64,000 nucleotides of DNA from Sphingobium sp. C100 (GTDB lineage: Bacteria; Pseudomonadota; Alphaproteobacteria; Sphingomonadales; Sphingomonadaceae): assembly GCF_000508185.1 (NCBI RefSeq), contig NZ_AYOY01000001.1:1-64000 (forward strand), written 5' to 3'. The position numbers were made by a program, and so were the translations under genes. Under the pieces are notes generated by a model. That model searched no databases, was not told where the DNA came from, and worked only from the letters and a program-made list of their open reading frames with translations. Positions 1 through 9,168 of the stretch are shown in pieces. The first letter of the stretch is position 1. Each line of letters begins with the position of its first letter.

Positions 1-2
1 GG

Positions 3-866
3 ATCGTGCCGCTGGACGCGGCGATCGCGATCCTGCCCGACATTCGCCCGGTGCATGAGCGCGGCGCGCAGATTTTCCAGCGCCATGCGATCCAGGGACT
101 GATGGCGCAGGTCGATCGCGGCGACGGCGCCGATTTCGATGCGCTGGTCGAATTCCGGTCCGGCATGGACCGGCGCGCGATCGACTGGAAACAGTCGGCC
201 CGCCACGTCAAGCTGCACGCCAAGGAATTCCGGTCCGAGCGCAACAACCAGATCGTCTTCGCGGTCGATGCGGGGCGGCAGATGAGCGAGCCGGTGGCGG
301 GCCTCAGCCGGTTGGACCGGGTGGTGTCGGCCATGTTGCTGACGGCATGGGTGGCGCTGAAACTGGGTGATCGGGTGGCGCTCCACGCCTTTGATTCGCG
401 GCCGCGAATCGCCAGCGGGCTGGTGTCGGGCGCGGCGGCCTTTGGCGAGTTGCAGCGGCTGGCCGCGCGGATCGACTATAGCGGCGAGGAAACCAATTAT
501 ACCCACGCGCTGACCACGCTCGCGACGCGGCTGACGCGCCGGTCGATGATCGTGCTGTTCACTGAGTTCACCGACCTCACATCCGCCGAATTCCTGGTCC
601 GCGCCGCAGCCCGCCTGGTCGAGACCCATTTGCTGATGGTCGTCGTGCTGCGCGACGAGGAGCTGGAATCGATCCTCGACCGGCGGCCGCAAAGCGCCGA
701 CGATGTGACCCGCGCAGTCACGGCGGCGGCGTTGCTGAGGGACCGGCTGATGGTGCTGACCCGGCTGCGCCATCTGGGCGCGCATGTGATCGAGAGCGCG
801 CATGACCAGGTGGCCGAGCGGCTGGTGCAGGGCTATGTCGATTTGAAGCGGAGGAACCTGTTGTGA
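3..866 (+). CDS. DUF58 domain protein, 5' end missing
   Basis: The reading frame is open from the first bases of the window, so the true start lies upstream and only about 287 C-terminal residues are seen. The DUF58 hallmark is present near residues 40-66: G-A-D-F-D-A-L-V-E-F followed by R-x-I-D-W-K and a basic stretch. It is followed by a vWA-like fold with an FAVDAG strand in place of the MIDAS-type D-x-S. Proteins of this family are usually encoded beside MoxR AAA ATPases and are thought to act in envelope or metal-dependent chaperone functions, but the role is not firmly known. The stop overlaps the GTG start of the SpoIIM-like gene by 4 bases, so the two are probably translationally coupled. 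Confidence 0.85.
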   Translation: MVPLDAAIAILPDIRPVHERGAQIFQRHAIQGLMAQVDRGDGADFDALVEFRSGMDRRAIDWKQSARHVKLHAKEFRSERNNQIVFAVDAGRQMSEPVAGLSRLDRVVSAMLLTAWVALKLGDRVALHAFDSRPRIASGLVSGAAAFGELQRLAARIDYSGEETNYTHALTTLATRLTRRSMIVLFTEFTDLTSAEFLVRAAARLVETHLLMVVVLRDEELESILDRRPQSADDVTRAVTAAALLRDRLMVLTRLRHLGAHVIESAHDQVAERLVQGYVDLKRRNLL

Positions 867-1894
867 GCGCGCTGGTCGAAGGCGCGGCCGCGCCGCTGGT
901 CAATGCCAGCCGTTTCCGCGCCGCGCATGAGGCGGAATGGGACCGGCTGGACCAACTGGTGACCCGGATCGAGAAACGGTCGGTCCGCGCCTTGTCCGAA
1001 GATGATATATTGGCGCTGCCGCTGCTCTATCGGTCGGCGCTGTCGTCGCTGTCGGTGGCGCGGGAAACGTCGCTCGACCGGGCGCTCGTCACCTATCTGG
1101 AACAGCTTTGCACCCGCGCCTATTTCCAGCTCTACGGCGTGCCCGACACGGCGTTGCGGCAGCTTGGCGGCTTTCTGGCGCGCGACTGGCCGTCCGCCGT
1201 CCGCTCGCTCTGGCGCGAGACGCTGGCGTGCCTCATCCTGACGATCGCGGGCGCGGTCGCGGGCTGGTGGCTCGTCGCGACCGATCCGAGCTGGTATTAC
1301 AGCATCATCCCCGACGCGATGGCGAGCGGGCGCGACCCGGCCGCCAGCGTGGAGACGCTGCGCGCCACCATCTATGGCAAGCAGGAGGGCGGCGCGCTGG
1401 CCACCTTCGCCGCCTATCTCTTCACCCATAACAGCCAGGTCGCGATCTTCGCCTTTGCGCTGGGTTTCGCCTTCACCGTGCCCACGGTGCTGCTGCTCGT
1501 CTATAACGGGCTGACCCTGGGGGCGATGCTGTGCCTGTTCGCGCAAAAGGGGCTGGGCCTCAATTTCCTGGGATGGCTGACCATCCATGGATCGACCGAG
1601 ATGTTCGCGATCATCCTGGCGGGCGCGGCGGGCATGAAGATCGGCACCGCCGTCGCCTTTCCGGGGCGCGAGGCGCGGACCGAGGCGGCGGTGCTGGCCG
1701 GGCGCAAGGCGGCGGTCGCGATGGCGGGGGTGGTTCTGATGCTGATGGTGGCGGGCCTGCTGGAAGGGATTGGCCGCCAGACGGTGCAGGCGGATGCGAT
1801 GCGATATGGCATCGGCTTGGCCGCGCTGGCCGGCTGGCTGGCCTATTATTATCTGCCGCGCCGGCGGGAGGGGCAAGATGCGCTGGCGGCGTAA
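863..1894 (+). CDS. SpoIIM-like (stage II sporulation protein M family) membrane protein
   Basis: A 343-residue protein with a charged, soluble N-terminal third and then about five to six hydrophobic segments (near residues 118-136, 185-225, 245-262, 285-305 and 315-332). This is the layout of the SpoIIM/DUF95 family. Despite its name the family is common in non-sporulating bacteria and recurs in moxR-DUF58-spoIIM-RDD clusters, which is exactly the arrangement here. The start is GTG at 863, overlapping the DUF58 stop. The end overlaps the next gene by 17 bases. The function in Gram-negatives is unknown; an envelope-associated complex with the DUF58 and RDD partners is inferred from synteny only. 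Confidence 0.8.
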   Translation: MSALVEGAAAPLVNASRFRAAHEAEWDRLDQLVTRIEKRSVRALSEDDILALPLLYRSALSSLSVARETSLDRALVTYLEQLCTRAYFQLYGVPDTALRQLGGFLARDWPSAVRSLWRETLACLILTIAGAVAGWWLVATDPSWYYSIIPDAMASGRDPAASVETLRATIYGKQEGGALATFAAYLFTHNSQVAIFAFALGFAFTVPTVLLLVYNGLTLGAMLCLFAQKGLGLNFLGWLTIHGSTEMFAIILAGAAGMKIGTAVAFPGREARTEAAVLAGRKAAVAMAGVVLMLMVAGLLEGIGRQTVQADAMRYGIGLAALAGWLAYYYLPRRREGQDALAA

Positions 1895-2759
1895 GGCGCG
1901 GGGGCCGCGCGCGCCCAAATCGCTGCGGCGCAGCTTCGTCACGCCCGAGGGCGTCGACCTGCGCCTGGAACTGGCGAGCGCGGGCACGCGGGCATCGGCC
2001 TTCATCCTGGACATGCTGATCCTGTTGATCAGCCTGATCCTGACCACCGTCGCGATCGGCCTGCTGGGCATTGCCAAGGCGCGCGGCGAGCTGTTCATGG
2101 TCCTGTGGCTGATCGGCGCGTTCGTGCTGCGCAACGGCTGGTTCATCCTGTTCGAAATGGGCGGGCGCGGTGCGACGCCGGGCAAAAGGTTGCTGGGCCT
2201 GCGGGTGGTGGCGCGCGATGGCGGGCGGCTGACCGGCGGGGCGGTGATCGCCCGCAACGCGCTGCGCGAGATCGAAGTGTTCCTGCCGCTTTCCTTTCTG
2301 GCGATGCAGGCGGCGCAGGATATGGCGGACGGTTTCCTGACCATCTTCGCCCTGGCCTGGACTGGGATTTTCCTGTTTTTCCCGCTGTTCAACCGGGACC
2401 GGCTGCGCGTCGGCGACCTGTTGGCGGGCACATGGGTCGTGAACAATGTGCGGGCCAAGCTGGGCGCGGACCTGGTCGCGGCGCGGGCGGAACAACCGCG
2501 TCGCATCTTCACCGACGCGGCGCTCGACCTCTATGGCATCTACGAATTGCAGACGCTGGAAAATGTGCTGCGGGCCGGGCAGGAGGAGGCGATCGTCACC
2601 GTCGCCGCGACGATCCGGCGCAAGGCGGGGCTACCCGACGATGGCGATGACTATGCTTTCCTGTCCGATTATTATGCAGCGCTGTGCGCCCGGCTGGAGC
2701 GTGGAATGCTGGTTGGCCGGCGACGCGAGGACAAATATACGGCCACGGCGCGCCGCTGA
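1878..2759 (+). CDS. RDD family membrane protein
   Basis: A 293-residue protein beginning MRWRRKARGPRA. ATG 1878 is preferred over upstream starts because it follows a good GGGAGGGG ribosome-binding site and gives a short overlap with the SpoIIM-like gene. Residues 30-180 form the RDD domain: an Arg in the first helix (ASAFILDM), a G-x-T-P-G-K-R-L-L-G-L-R-V motif, and a late R-D-R-L-R-V-G-D-L-L-A-G-T motif. The C-terminal 110 residues are hydrophilic and of unknown role. RDD proteins are membrane proteins of uncertain function, some proposed as transporters. It is the last gene of the DUF58-SpoIIM-RDD operon. Confidence 0.85.
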   Translation: MRWRRKARGPRAPKSLRRSFVTPEGVDLRLELASAGTRASAFILDMLILLISLILTTVAIGLLGIAKARGELFMVLWLIGAFVLRNGWFILFEMGGRGATPGKRLLGLRVVARDGGRLTGGAVIARNALREIEVFLPLSFLAMQAAQDMADGFLTIFALAWTGIFLFFPLFNRDRLRVGDLLAGTWVVNNVRAKLGADLVAARAEQPRRIFTDAALDLYGIYELQTLENVLRAGQEEAIVTVAATIRRKAGLPDDGDDYAFLSDYYAALCARLERGMLVGRRREDKYTATARR

Positions 2760-2824
2760 CCGGGCCGGGCGTCGGAACGGTTGGCGGGGCGCGGGTCAGA
2801 GCGACAACCGCGTCCGAGATGCCG

Positions 2825-3187
2825 TCAGCGGGTCGGTTCCAGCTTCTGGCGGGCGCTTTCGTTCATCAGATCCTGGAGACGCGCCGCGCCCTCCACATTG
2901 GTGCGGATGACCTGCCACGGATCGACGCTCTGGGCAAAACGCATCCCGCACAGGTCGCCGCGCGACCACATGATCCGCGATTCCATGTCCAGCCCCTTGG
3001 CCCGCAGGCGCACCGTGGTGCCGACGCGAAAGCCGAGCCGATGTTCGAGCAGGCAGCCGCCCGACGAAACGTCGCCGACGATGACCGTGCGGCTTTCCTC
3101 GCCGTCGATCAGCTCCGCCTCGAACGCGGTCACGAAACGGGGGTGACGCCGCCGGTCGAAATGCGCTGCGAGTTCAGTGATCGTCAT
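2825..3187 (-). CDS. PilZ domain protein
   Basis: A 120-residue protein consisting of little more than a PilZ domain. The N-terminal RRRHPRF matches the RxxxR c-di-GMP-binding motif, and DVSSGGCLLE matches the D/NxSxxG motif about 30 residues later. It is probably a c-di-GMP receptor or a PilZ-fold adaptor. The start at 3187 (MTITELAAHF) is chosen because GGAGG lies 9 bases upstream; longer upstream starts have no good ribosome-binding site and add non-PilZ sequence. It is convergent with the RDD gene and divergent from the sigma factor gene. The output process is not shown by the sequence. Confidence 0.8.
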   Translation of the reverse strand: MTITELAAHFDRRRHPRFVTAFEAELIDGEESRTVIVGDVSSGGCLLEHRLGFRVGTTVRLRAKGLDMESRIMWSRGDLCGMRFAQSVDPWQVIRTNVEGAARLQDLMNESARQKLEPTR

Positions 3188-3412
3188 TGTCCAGCACCTC
3201 CGAAAGCCGCGCGTCGCGACTGCCATAGCGTCGAGAAGGAAGCCTTGAGGCATCCGTCGGCGAGAGAATAAGCTTTCACAGGCAATCGTTAACAACTGGT
3301 AAGCGCACCGCCCGGCGGAGCGACGGACCGCCCGGCATTTGCGAGGATTGTCATTAAACTGACCCCGGCAGGTCATCAAACTTTCCAGCACGGCCCATAA
3401 TTGCCGCCATCC

Positions 3413-3922
3413 ATGGGCGATCGGGATATCAGCGAAACGCGTGGGACCGCCCCCGGCCGGCTATGGGCGGGCTGGGCCAGTCTGTTGGCGCAGGTCGAGC
3501 GGCTGACGCGGCGCGCGGACAGCGAAGACTTGCTGCACGACGCCTATGTCCGCATGGCCGCGCGCGCCGGTGCGCCGGACAATGAAGAAGCCTTTCTCGT
3601 CCGGGCGGCGGTCAACCGCGCGCGCGACGCCTATCGCCGGGAAAGGGTGCGCGGCGTGCAGGATTGCGAGGACGCGCTGGACCGGCTGCGTGACGAGGGG
3701 CCGATGCAGGATGAAGCGATCATCGCCAAAGCGCGGCTGAAACGGGTGAGCGAGGGGATCGACCGGTTGCCCCCGCGCACGCGCGAGGTTTTCTTGCTCC
3801 AGCGGATGGATAATCTTAAATATCGCGAGATTGCGGAAAAGCTGGGAATCAGCCAAAGCGCGGTCGAGAAGCATATGGCCAGGGCGATGACGTTCCTGAG
3901 CGAATGGACAAAGGATTGGTGA
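3413..3922 (+). CDS. ECF RNA polymerase sigma factor, FecI-like
   Basis: A 169-residue sigma-70 family protein containing only regions 2 and 4. Region 2 includes DSEDLLHDAYVRM. Region 4 has the LPPRTREVFLLQRMDNLKYREIAEKLGISQSAVEKHM helix-turn-helix pattern typical of FecI-type factors. ATG 3413 is preferred; a TTG at 3401 is also in frame. Its end overlaps the FecR gene by 19 bases, and a TonB receptor with an N-terminal signalling domain follows. The group therefore has the standard cell-surface signalling layout, in which substrate binding by the receptor releases the sigma factor through FecR. It probably drives its own downstream receptor and phosphatase genes. Confidence 0.9.
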   Translation: MGDRDISETRGTAPGRLWAGWASLLAQVERLTRRADSEDLLHDAYVRMAARAGAPDNEEAFLVRAAVNRARDAYRRERVRGVQDCEDALDRLRDEGPMQDEAIIAKARLKRVSEGIDRLPPRTREVFLLQRMDNLKYREIAEKLGISQSAVEKHMARAMTFLSEWTKDW

Positions 3923-4842
3923 GCCCAGACATGACCGGCGAGCACGTTTCGAACCGGACTGCCGCCGAGTGGATTGCCAGGCTCAACGCGGACAGCAGGA
4001 CCAGCGAGGACGATCAGGCGTTCCGCGCCTGGCTGGCGCAAAGCCCCGACAATGAAGCGGCGTTCGAGCGTGCGACCGACCTTTGGGCGATCGTGCCGGG
4101 CGCATCGGTCGCTCCCGCCGTGACGCGCACGCCCATTTTGTCGCGCCGCCGGGTGCTGGCCGCCGGCATTGCGACGGTGACGGGCGGCGGCGCGCTGGTC
4201 GCGGTCCAGTCCGCCTATGCCGGCACGCGGTACGAGACGGGCATCGGCGAGCAGCGCCATATCACGCTGGCCGAGGGATCGGCGCTGTTCCTGGACGCGG
4301 ACACGCGGGTTCGGGTGATCGCCAGTCCGCAGCGCCGCCAGCTCTGGCTGCAACGTGGGCGCATCGCCCTGTCGGTGCGGCCCGCGCCGGTGCCGTTCAC
4401 GGTGGAAGCGGGCAAGGGATCGCTGATCGCCGGGCCGGGCCGGTTCGACCTGCGGCGGGACGATGCGGACCGGCTGGCGCTCACCGCACTTTCCGGGAAG
4501 GCCGACGTCGCGATCGCCGGCGCGCGCCGCAGCCTGGAGACCGGCGAGCGCGTGCGGGCTGATGCCGCTGCGGCGTTGCAGGTCGATCGCCCCGACCCCG
4601 AAGCGACCCTGGCCTGGCAAAGCGGTCGCGCGGCATTCCATGAGGATCGGCTGGAAGCCGTGGCGGCCGAGGCCAATCGCTACAGCACCACGCGGTTGGT
4701 GATCGCCGACCCCCGCACGGCGGAATTGAGGGTCAGCGGCATGTACCGCATGGGAGACAATGTTGCGCTGGCCCAGGCGCTGTCGCAACTGCTGTCGATC
4801 CGTGCGCGCGAAGTCGACGGCGCGGTGTTGCTGGGCGGCTGA
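3904..4842 (+). CDS. FecR-family anti-sigma/sigma regulator
   Basis: A 312-residue inner-membrane regulator. Residues 15-55 are a DUF4880-type N-terminal cytoplasmic domain (AAEWIARLNAD, then FRAWLAQSPDNEAAFERATDLW). A single hydrophobic segment lies near residues 80-105 after RRR. The periplasmic FecR domain follows (YETGIGEQRHITLAEGS...LDADTRVRV), and an STN-like C-terminal stretch ends the protein. It overlaps the sigma factor gene, as is usual. ATG 3931 is an alternative start that would give 303 residues. It should transmit the substrate-loaded state of the downstream receptor to the sigma factor. Confidence 0.88.
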   Translation: MDKGLVSPDMTGEHVSNRTAAEWIARLNADSRTSEDDQAFRAWLAQSPDNEAAFERATDLWAIVPGASVAPAVTRTPILSRRRVLAAGIATVTGGGALVAVQSAYAGTRYETGIGEQRHITLAEGSALFLDADTRVRVIASPQRRQLWLQRGRIALSVRPAPVPFTVEAGKGSLIAGPGRFDLRRDDADRLALTALSGKADVAIAGARRSLETGERVRADAAAALQVDRPDPEATLAWQSGRAAFHEDRLEAVAAEANRYSTTRLVIADPRTAELRVSGMYRMGDNVALAQALSQLLSIRAREVDGAVLLGG

Positions 4843-4932
4843 AAAAAATCTGCACGGGCAGGTGAGGTAGGACGCAGGTGGCGCGTCGAGGGAGCGCGGC
4901 GCCTTTGCCGCCATCCTTGGGGGGAAGTTTCC

Positions 4933-7818
4933 GTGACAGTTCACCGTTCGCGCCATCTGCGCCGCTCGCTCGTGCTTGGAGCAGCGCTGGCCGCGCTCTG
5001 CGCCGTGCCGACCCATGCGCAGGAGCGCAGCAAGACCATCCAGATCGCCGCACAGCCGCTTGGCCAGGCCTTTGAAACGCTCGCGCGCCAGACCGGCACC
5101 GACATTTTGTTCGCGCCCGGCGTCGTCGCGGGCATGACCGCGACCCCGGTGCAGGGCAAGATGGATGCCCGTTCCGCCGTGGAACGGATGATCGCGGGCA
5201 AGGGGCTGGCCGTGCGCCAGCAGCCCAATGGCGCGCTGCTGGTGATCGCCGCGCCTGCCGCCGCCCAGGACATGAGCGCGAGCGGGACGAGCGAGGCCGC
5301 GCCGGAAATCGTCGTTACCGGCTATGCCGCCAGCCTGTCGGGCGCGCTCGCGCAGAAGCGGGCCGCGACCAATGTCGTCGATGTCGTCAAGGCGGAGGAT
5401 ATCGGCAAGTTTCCCGCGCAGAACATTGCCGAGGCATTGCAGCGGGTGCCCGGCGTGTCGATCGTGCGTGACCGTGGCGAGGGCGTGTTTGTCCGCATTC
5501 GCGGCCTGGGCGCCAATTTCCAGGTGGTGACGCTGAACGGCAGGTCCGCCGCAGTGAACGAGAATGTGCGCGACAGCGGGCAGAGCGGACGCCAGTTCCG
5601 CTTCGACACCCTGCCGTCCGAACTCATGTCGGCGGTCGAAGTGGTGAAGAGCCCGCGCGCCGACCTGGCCGAAGGCGGCATCGGGGGCACCGTCAACCTC
5701 CAGACATTTCGCCCCATCGACCTGAAGAAGCCGGTCCTGTCCCTGTCCGCCACCGCCAGCTCCCCGCGCCTGGCCGACACGGTCGATCCCCGGTTGTCGG
5801 GCATGGCGAGCTGGGTGAATGACGCAGGCACGTTCGGCGCGCTGATCGCGGCGGTCTATGACGAACGCACGACCCGGCAGGACCGCATCACCGGCGTCGG
5901 CTGGGTCGAGGGACAGATCGACAGCGATGGCGACGGCGCGCTGGACGGCGACACGATCCTGGTGCCCAACAGCACCCGCCCGACGCTGGAGCGGGAGAAC
6001 CGCCACCGCATCGGCCTGAACGGCGCGATCCAGTGGCGGCCGGACGATCATTTCGAACTCAATGTCGATGCGCTGTGGAGCAAGCTGAGCATCGACTATG
6101 ACGAGCTGACCTACTCGACCGATTTTTCCGCCACCAAGGCGGGCGCGATCGTGCCGGGGACGGCGGTGGTCGAAAATGGCGTGCTGACCGCGGCGACCGT
6201 CGCCACATCCACCCAGATCGGGCGGGAGACGTCGACGCTGGACTATAAGAACTGGCTGATCGGCGCCAACGCCAAATGGTCGGCCAATGGCTGGACGATT
6301 GCCGCCGACGGCAGCATCGCGCGCGCCTATTCCAATACACCGACGCCCATTTATCGCACCCGCCTGCTCGGGGCGGTCGGCAATGTGTCGTTCGACTATG
6401 CCAAGGTCGGCGACCGCCTGCCCAATATCAGCTTCCTCGACGCCGATCTTTCGCAGGCCGAGACCCTGCCGGGCCGTCGGATCGAATATCGCGTCAACGA
6501 TTCGCTGGACCGGCAGCGCGCCGCGACGCTGGATGTCGCCCGCGAACTGGACGGGCCGCTGCGCTCGCTGCGCGTCGGCGCCAAATATGAGAAGCGTGAC
6601 CGCACCTATAATCGGCGCGACATCAATTTTACCGGCGGCATTGCCGGCCAATATTTCGATGACAGCTATTTCGAGGCCTTTCCCGTCGATGATTTCCTGA
6701 AGGGCGCGAGCGGCAGCCTGCCCCGCGCATGGCTGATGCCCGACCCGGACCGGTTCTGGGATGCGGCCACCGGCAAGGAGGCGCTGCTCGCCGCCGATCT
6801 GACGCGGGGCGACCGCCGCAACAGCTATGCGATCGACGAGCGGATTTTCGCCGGCTATGGCATGGCGACGTTCGAACTGCCGCTGGGCGGCGTGACCGTC
6901 CGGGGTGATGCCGGGGTGCGCTACGCCCACACCCGCCAGACATCGTCAGGCTATGCCGACAATGGCACCGTCGCGCTGCCGGTCCGTTATGAACGCAATT
7001 ACGACAATGTCCTGCCGTCGCTCAATCTGGTGGCCGAATTCACGCGCAACCTGCAAATGCATCTCGCCGCGTCGAAGGTCATCACCCGGCCTTCGCTGGC
7101 GGACCTCGCCCCGCGTCTGACCATCAATTCCAACCCGACGGTGCTGACCGCGGTGGGCGGCAATCCCGAACTGCGCCCGTTCCAGGCCTGGCAATATGAC
7201 GCGACGATGGAATGGTATTTCGCGCCGGGCAGCGCCCTGATCGGCGGCGCCTTCTACAAGGACATCACGACCTTCGTTTTCCAGCAGACGCGCAATTTCG
7301 ACCTGGATGGCCAGACCTATCGCCTGACCGCTCCGCAAAATGGCGGCAACGCCTATGTCGCGGGGATCGAGATCGCCTATCAACAGCTGTTTCGGATGCT
7401 GCCTGCGCCATTCGATGGCCTGGGCTTCCAGGCCAACTATACCCACACGGCCAGCAAGGGCACCTATGCCACGTCGGACGGCACGACTTTCCGCGACGAC
7501 CTGACCGATGTGGCGGCGGACAGTTTCAACCTGACCGCCTTCTATGAAAAGGGGCCGGTAGGCGCGCGGGCAAGCTATAGCTGGCGCGGCAAGGTGCTGC
7601 GCGACGTGGGCGGCGCGGGGCTGGCGGCCAATAACGACGCGGCCTTTGGCAGCCTGGACTTCGACATTTCCTACAAGGTGACGCCGAACGTGACGTTCGT
7701 CGTTCAGGGCATCAACGTCGCGGGCGGCGTGCAATGGCAATATGTCCGCGACAATCGCTTCGCGGGCTACACCGACTATGGCACGACATTGATGGCAGGC
7801 GTGCGGGCGCGCTTCTGA
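4933..7818 (+). CDS. TonB-dependent receptor with N-terminal STN signalling domain
   Basis: A 961-residue outer-membrane receptor. A signal peptide ends near residue 32 (VPTHAQ). An STN (secretin/TonB N-terminal) domain covers residues 35-105 (IQIAAQPLGQAFETLARQTG). A plug domain follows, with IVVTGYAASL as the TonB-box region and QNIAEALQRVPGVSI. The barrel is of the Caulobacter-type TonB receptor group, ending in an aromatic residue (RARF). The STN domain marks a transducing receptor for the adjacent FecR and sigma factor. GTG 4933 is preceded by TTGGGGGGAAG. The stop overlaps the ATG of the phosphatase gene, so phytate or another phosphate ester is a plausible ligand. This is inference; an iron chelate cannot be excluded. 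Confidence 0.88.
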   Translation: MTVHRSRHLRRSLVLGAALAALCAVPTHAQERSKTIQIAAQPLGQAFETLARQTGTDILFAPGVVAGMTATPVQGKMDARSAVERMIAGKGLAVRQQPNGALLVIAAPAAAQDMSASGTSEAAPEIVVTGYAASLSGALAQKRAATNVVDVVKAEDIGKFPAQNIAEALQRVPGVSIVRDRGEGVFVRIRGLGANFQVVTLNGRSAAVNENVRDSGQSGRQFRFDTLPSELMSAVEVVKSPRADLAEGGIGGTVNLQTFRPIDLKKPVLSLSATASSPRLADTVDPRLSGMASWVNDAGTFGALIAAVYDERTTRQDRITGVGWVEGQIDSDGDGALDGDTILVPNSTRPTLERENRHRIGLNGAIQWRPDDHFELNVDALWSKLSIDYDELTYSTDFSATKAGAIVPGTAVVENGVLTAATVATSTQIGRETSTLDYKNWLIGANAKWSANGWTIAADGSIARAYSNTPTPIYRTRLLGAVGNVSFDYAKVGDRLPNISFLDADLSQAETLPGRRIEYRVNDSLDRQRAATLDVARELDGPLRSLRVGAKYEKRDRTYNRRDINFTGGIAGQYFDDSYFEAFPVDDFLKGASGSLPRAWLMPDPDRFWDAATGKEALLAADLTRGDRRNSYAIDERIFAGYGMATFELPLGGVTVRGDAGVRYAHTRQTSSGYADNGTVALPVRYERNYDNVLPSLNLVAEFTRNLQMHLAASKVITRPSLADLAPRLTINSNPTVLTAVGGNPELRPFQAWQYDATMEWYFAPGSALIGGAFYKDITTFVFQQTRNFDLDGQTYRLTAPQNGGNAYVAGIEIAYQQLFRMLPAPFDGLGFQANYTHTASKGTYATSDGTTFRDDLTDVAADSFNLTAFYEKGPVGARASYSWRGKVLRDVGGAGLAANNDAAFGSLDFDISYKVTPNVTFVVQGINVAGGVQWQYVRDNRFAGYTDYGTTLMAGVRARF

Positions 7819-9065
7819 TGCGGATCGCCCTGTTCGCGCTGCTGCTGGCGGGGTTCGTCCCGCCTGCGGCAGCGGCCGATGCGCCGGCCGACCGGCTGGA
7901 GCGGGTCGTCATCGTGATGCGGCATGGCGTGCGCAGCGCCATGTCCTCGCCCGAGGCGCTGGGCGAATATAGCGCCCGGCCCTGGCCGCATTTCGCCGTG
8001 CCGCCCGGCCATCTGACCGCGAACGGCGCGCGCCTCGTCACCATGCTGGGTGGCTGGTATCGCGATCACTATCGCACCGCAGGGCTGCTGGATGAGGACG
8101 ACTGCAACGTCTATTATTGGGCGAACCGCACCCAGCGGACGGAGGCGACCGCCGCCGCGCTTGCCGCCGGGCTGACCCCCGGCTGCGCCGCCCCGGTGCA
8201 TAGGGCGCCCGCCAGTCCCGACCCGCTGTTCGACGCGCCGTTGACTCCCCTCGCGCCGCCCGACGGTCCGCGCCTGCTGAAGGCGGTGCGGGCGCAGGCG
8301 GGTGGCGACCTCCACGCCTGGGATGCGCGCCAGCGCCCCGGCCGGGACCGGTTCGAGGCGTTGCTGCTGCAATGCGCCGCCACGCCCTGCACCGACCGGG
8401 AGCGCGGTCGCGCCAGGCGGACCTTGGCCGACACGCCGGTCGCGCTTGGGCTGGACGAGCAAGGGCATTTACGCGTCACGTCGCCCGCGCTTCAGGTCGC
8501 GGGGATCGCGGAGAGCCTGCTGATGGCCTATGCCGACGGCCTGTCCTTCGACGGGTGGCGCGGGATCGACGCGCGGACGATCGGCGCTGCGTTGCAGGTG
8601 CATGGGGCGGGCATTGCGCTGCGCACCCGGACGCCCGAAGTCGGCCGGCAGACCAGCAGCTATCTGGCGATGCGCCTGCTGGCCACGCTCCAGCGGGGGG
8701 CGGGCGTGCCGGTCCTGGCCGATCCGATTGGCGCGGACGAGAAGATCATCGTGCTGAGCGGTCATGACGGCACCGTGACGATGCTGGCGGGCCTGCTGGG
8801 GCTGGACTGGCATCTTGACGGCTATGGACCGGGGGAGGCCGCGCCGGGCGGCGGGCTGATTTTCGAACTGTGGCGGCGATCGGGCGATGACGGGCATTAT
8901 GTGCGGCTGCGTTATGTCGCGCAGGGCCTGGACCAGATGCGTTACCGCCAGCCCCTGACAAGGCGCAGCCCGCCGCTGAGCGCTACATTGCAGCCCGCCT
9001 ATTGCGCGCAGGACTGTTCGCTGGCGGCGTTCGCCGCAGGACTGATGACCCGCCTGGCGCCATGA
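7818..9065 (+). CDS. Histidine acid phosphatase (phytase / glucose-1-phosphatase-like)
   Basis: A 415-residue secreted enzyme with a signal peptide (residues 1-20, ending AAAA-D). The catalytic RHGVR motif is at residues 35-39 (nucleophilic His). A HD pair (SGHDGT, about residue 316) supplies the proton donor; it reads HDGT where E. coli AppA has HDT. Length and motif spacing fit the two-step histidine acid phosphatases that hydrolyse phytate or sugar phosphates in the periplasm. ATG 7818 overlaps the receptor's TGA (ATGA), indicating co-translation. This fixes the start downstream of longer open-frame alternatives, which lack a signal peptide. Phosphate release linked to a dedicated receptor is inferred from this coupling. 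Confidence 0.87.
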   Translation: MRIALFALLLAGFVPPAAAADAPADRLERVVIVMRHGVRSAMSSPEALGEYSARPWPHFAVPPGHLTANGARLVTMLGGWYRDHYRTAGLLDEDDCNVYYWANRTQRTEATAAALAAGLTPGCAAPVHRAPASPDPLFDAPLTPLAPPDGPRLLKAVRAQAGGDLHAWDARQRPGRDRFEALLLQCAATPCTDRERGRARRTLADTPVALGLDEQGHLRVTSPALQVAGIAESLLMAYADGLSFDGWRGIDARTIGAALQVHGAGIALRTRTPEVGRQTSSYLAMRLLATLQRGAGVPVLADPIGADEKIIVLSGHDGTVTMLAGLLGLDWHLDGYGPGEAAPGGGLIFELWRRSGDDGHYVRLRYVAQGLDQMRYRQPLTRRSPPLSATLQPAYCAQDCSLAAFAAGLMTRLAP

Positions 9066-9168
9066 GCGCGGCGCACGTGTTTCGGAGGAATCTCGCAGGG
9101 CAAGGAACCCATTCTCCAGTCAAGTTTTGTTGGGATTAACCCCCGGCAGACACAAAGGAGAAACAGAA

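Noticed and set aside
3631-6930. A 1099-codon open frame on the minus strand, antisense to sigma factor, FecR and the TonB receptor
   Set aside because: High GC makes long antisense frames common. The translation is rich in Arg, Gly, Ala and Pro without motifs, whereas the plus-strand genes show clear domains.
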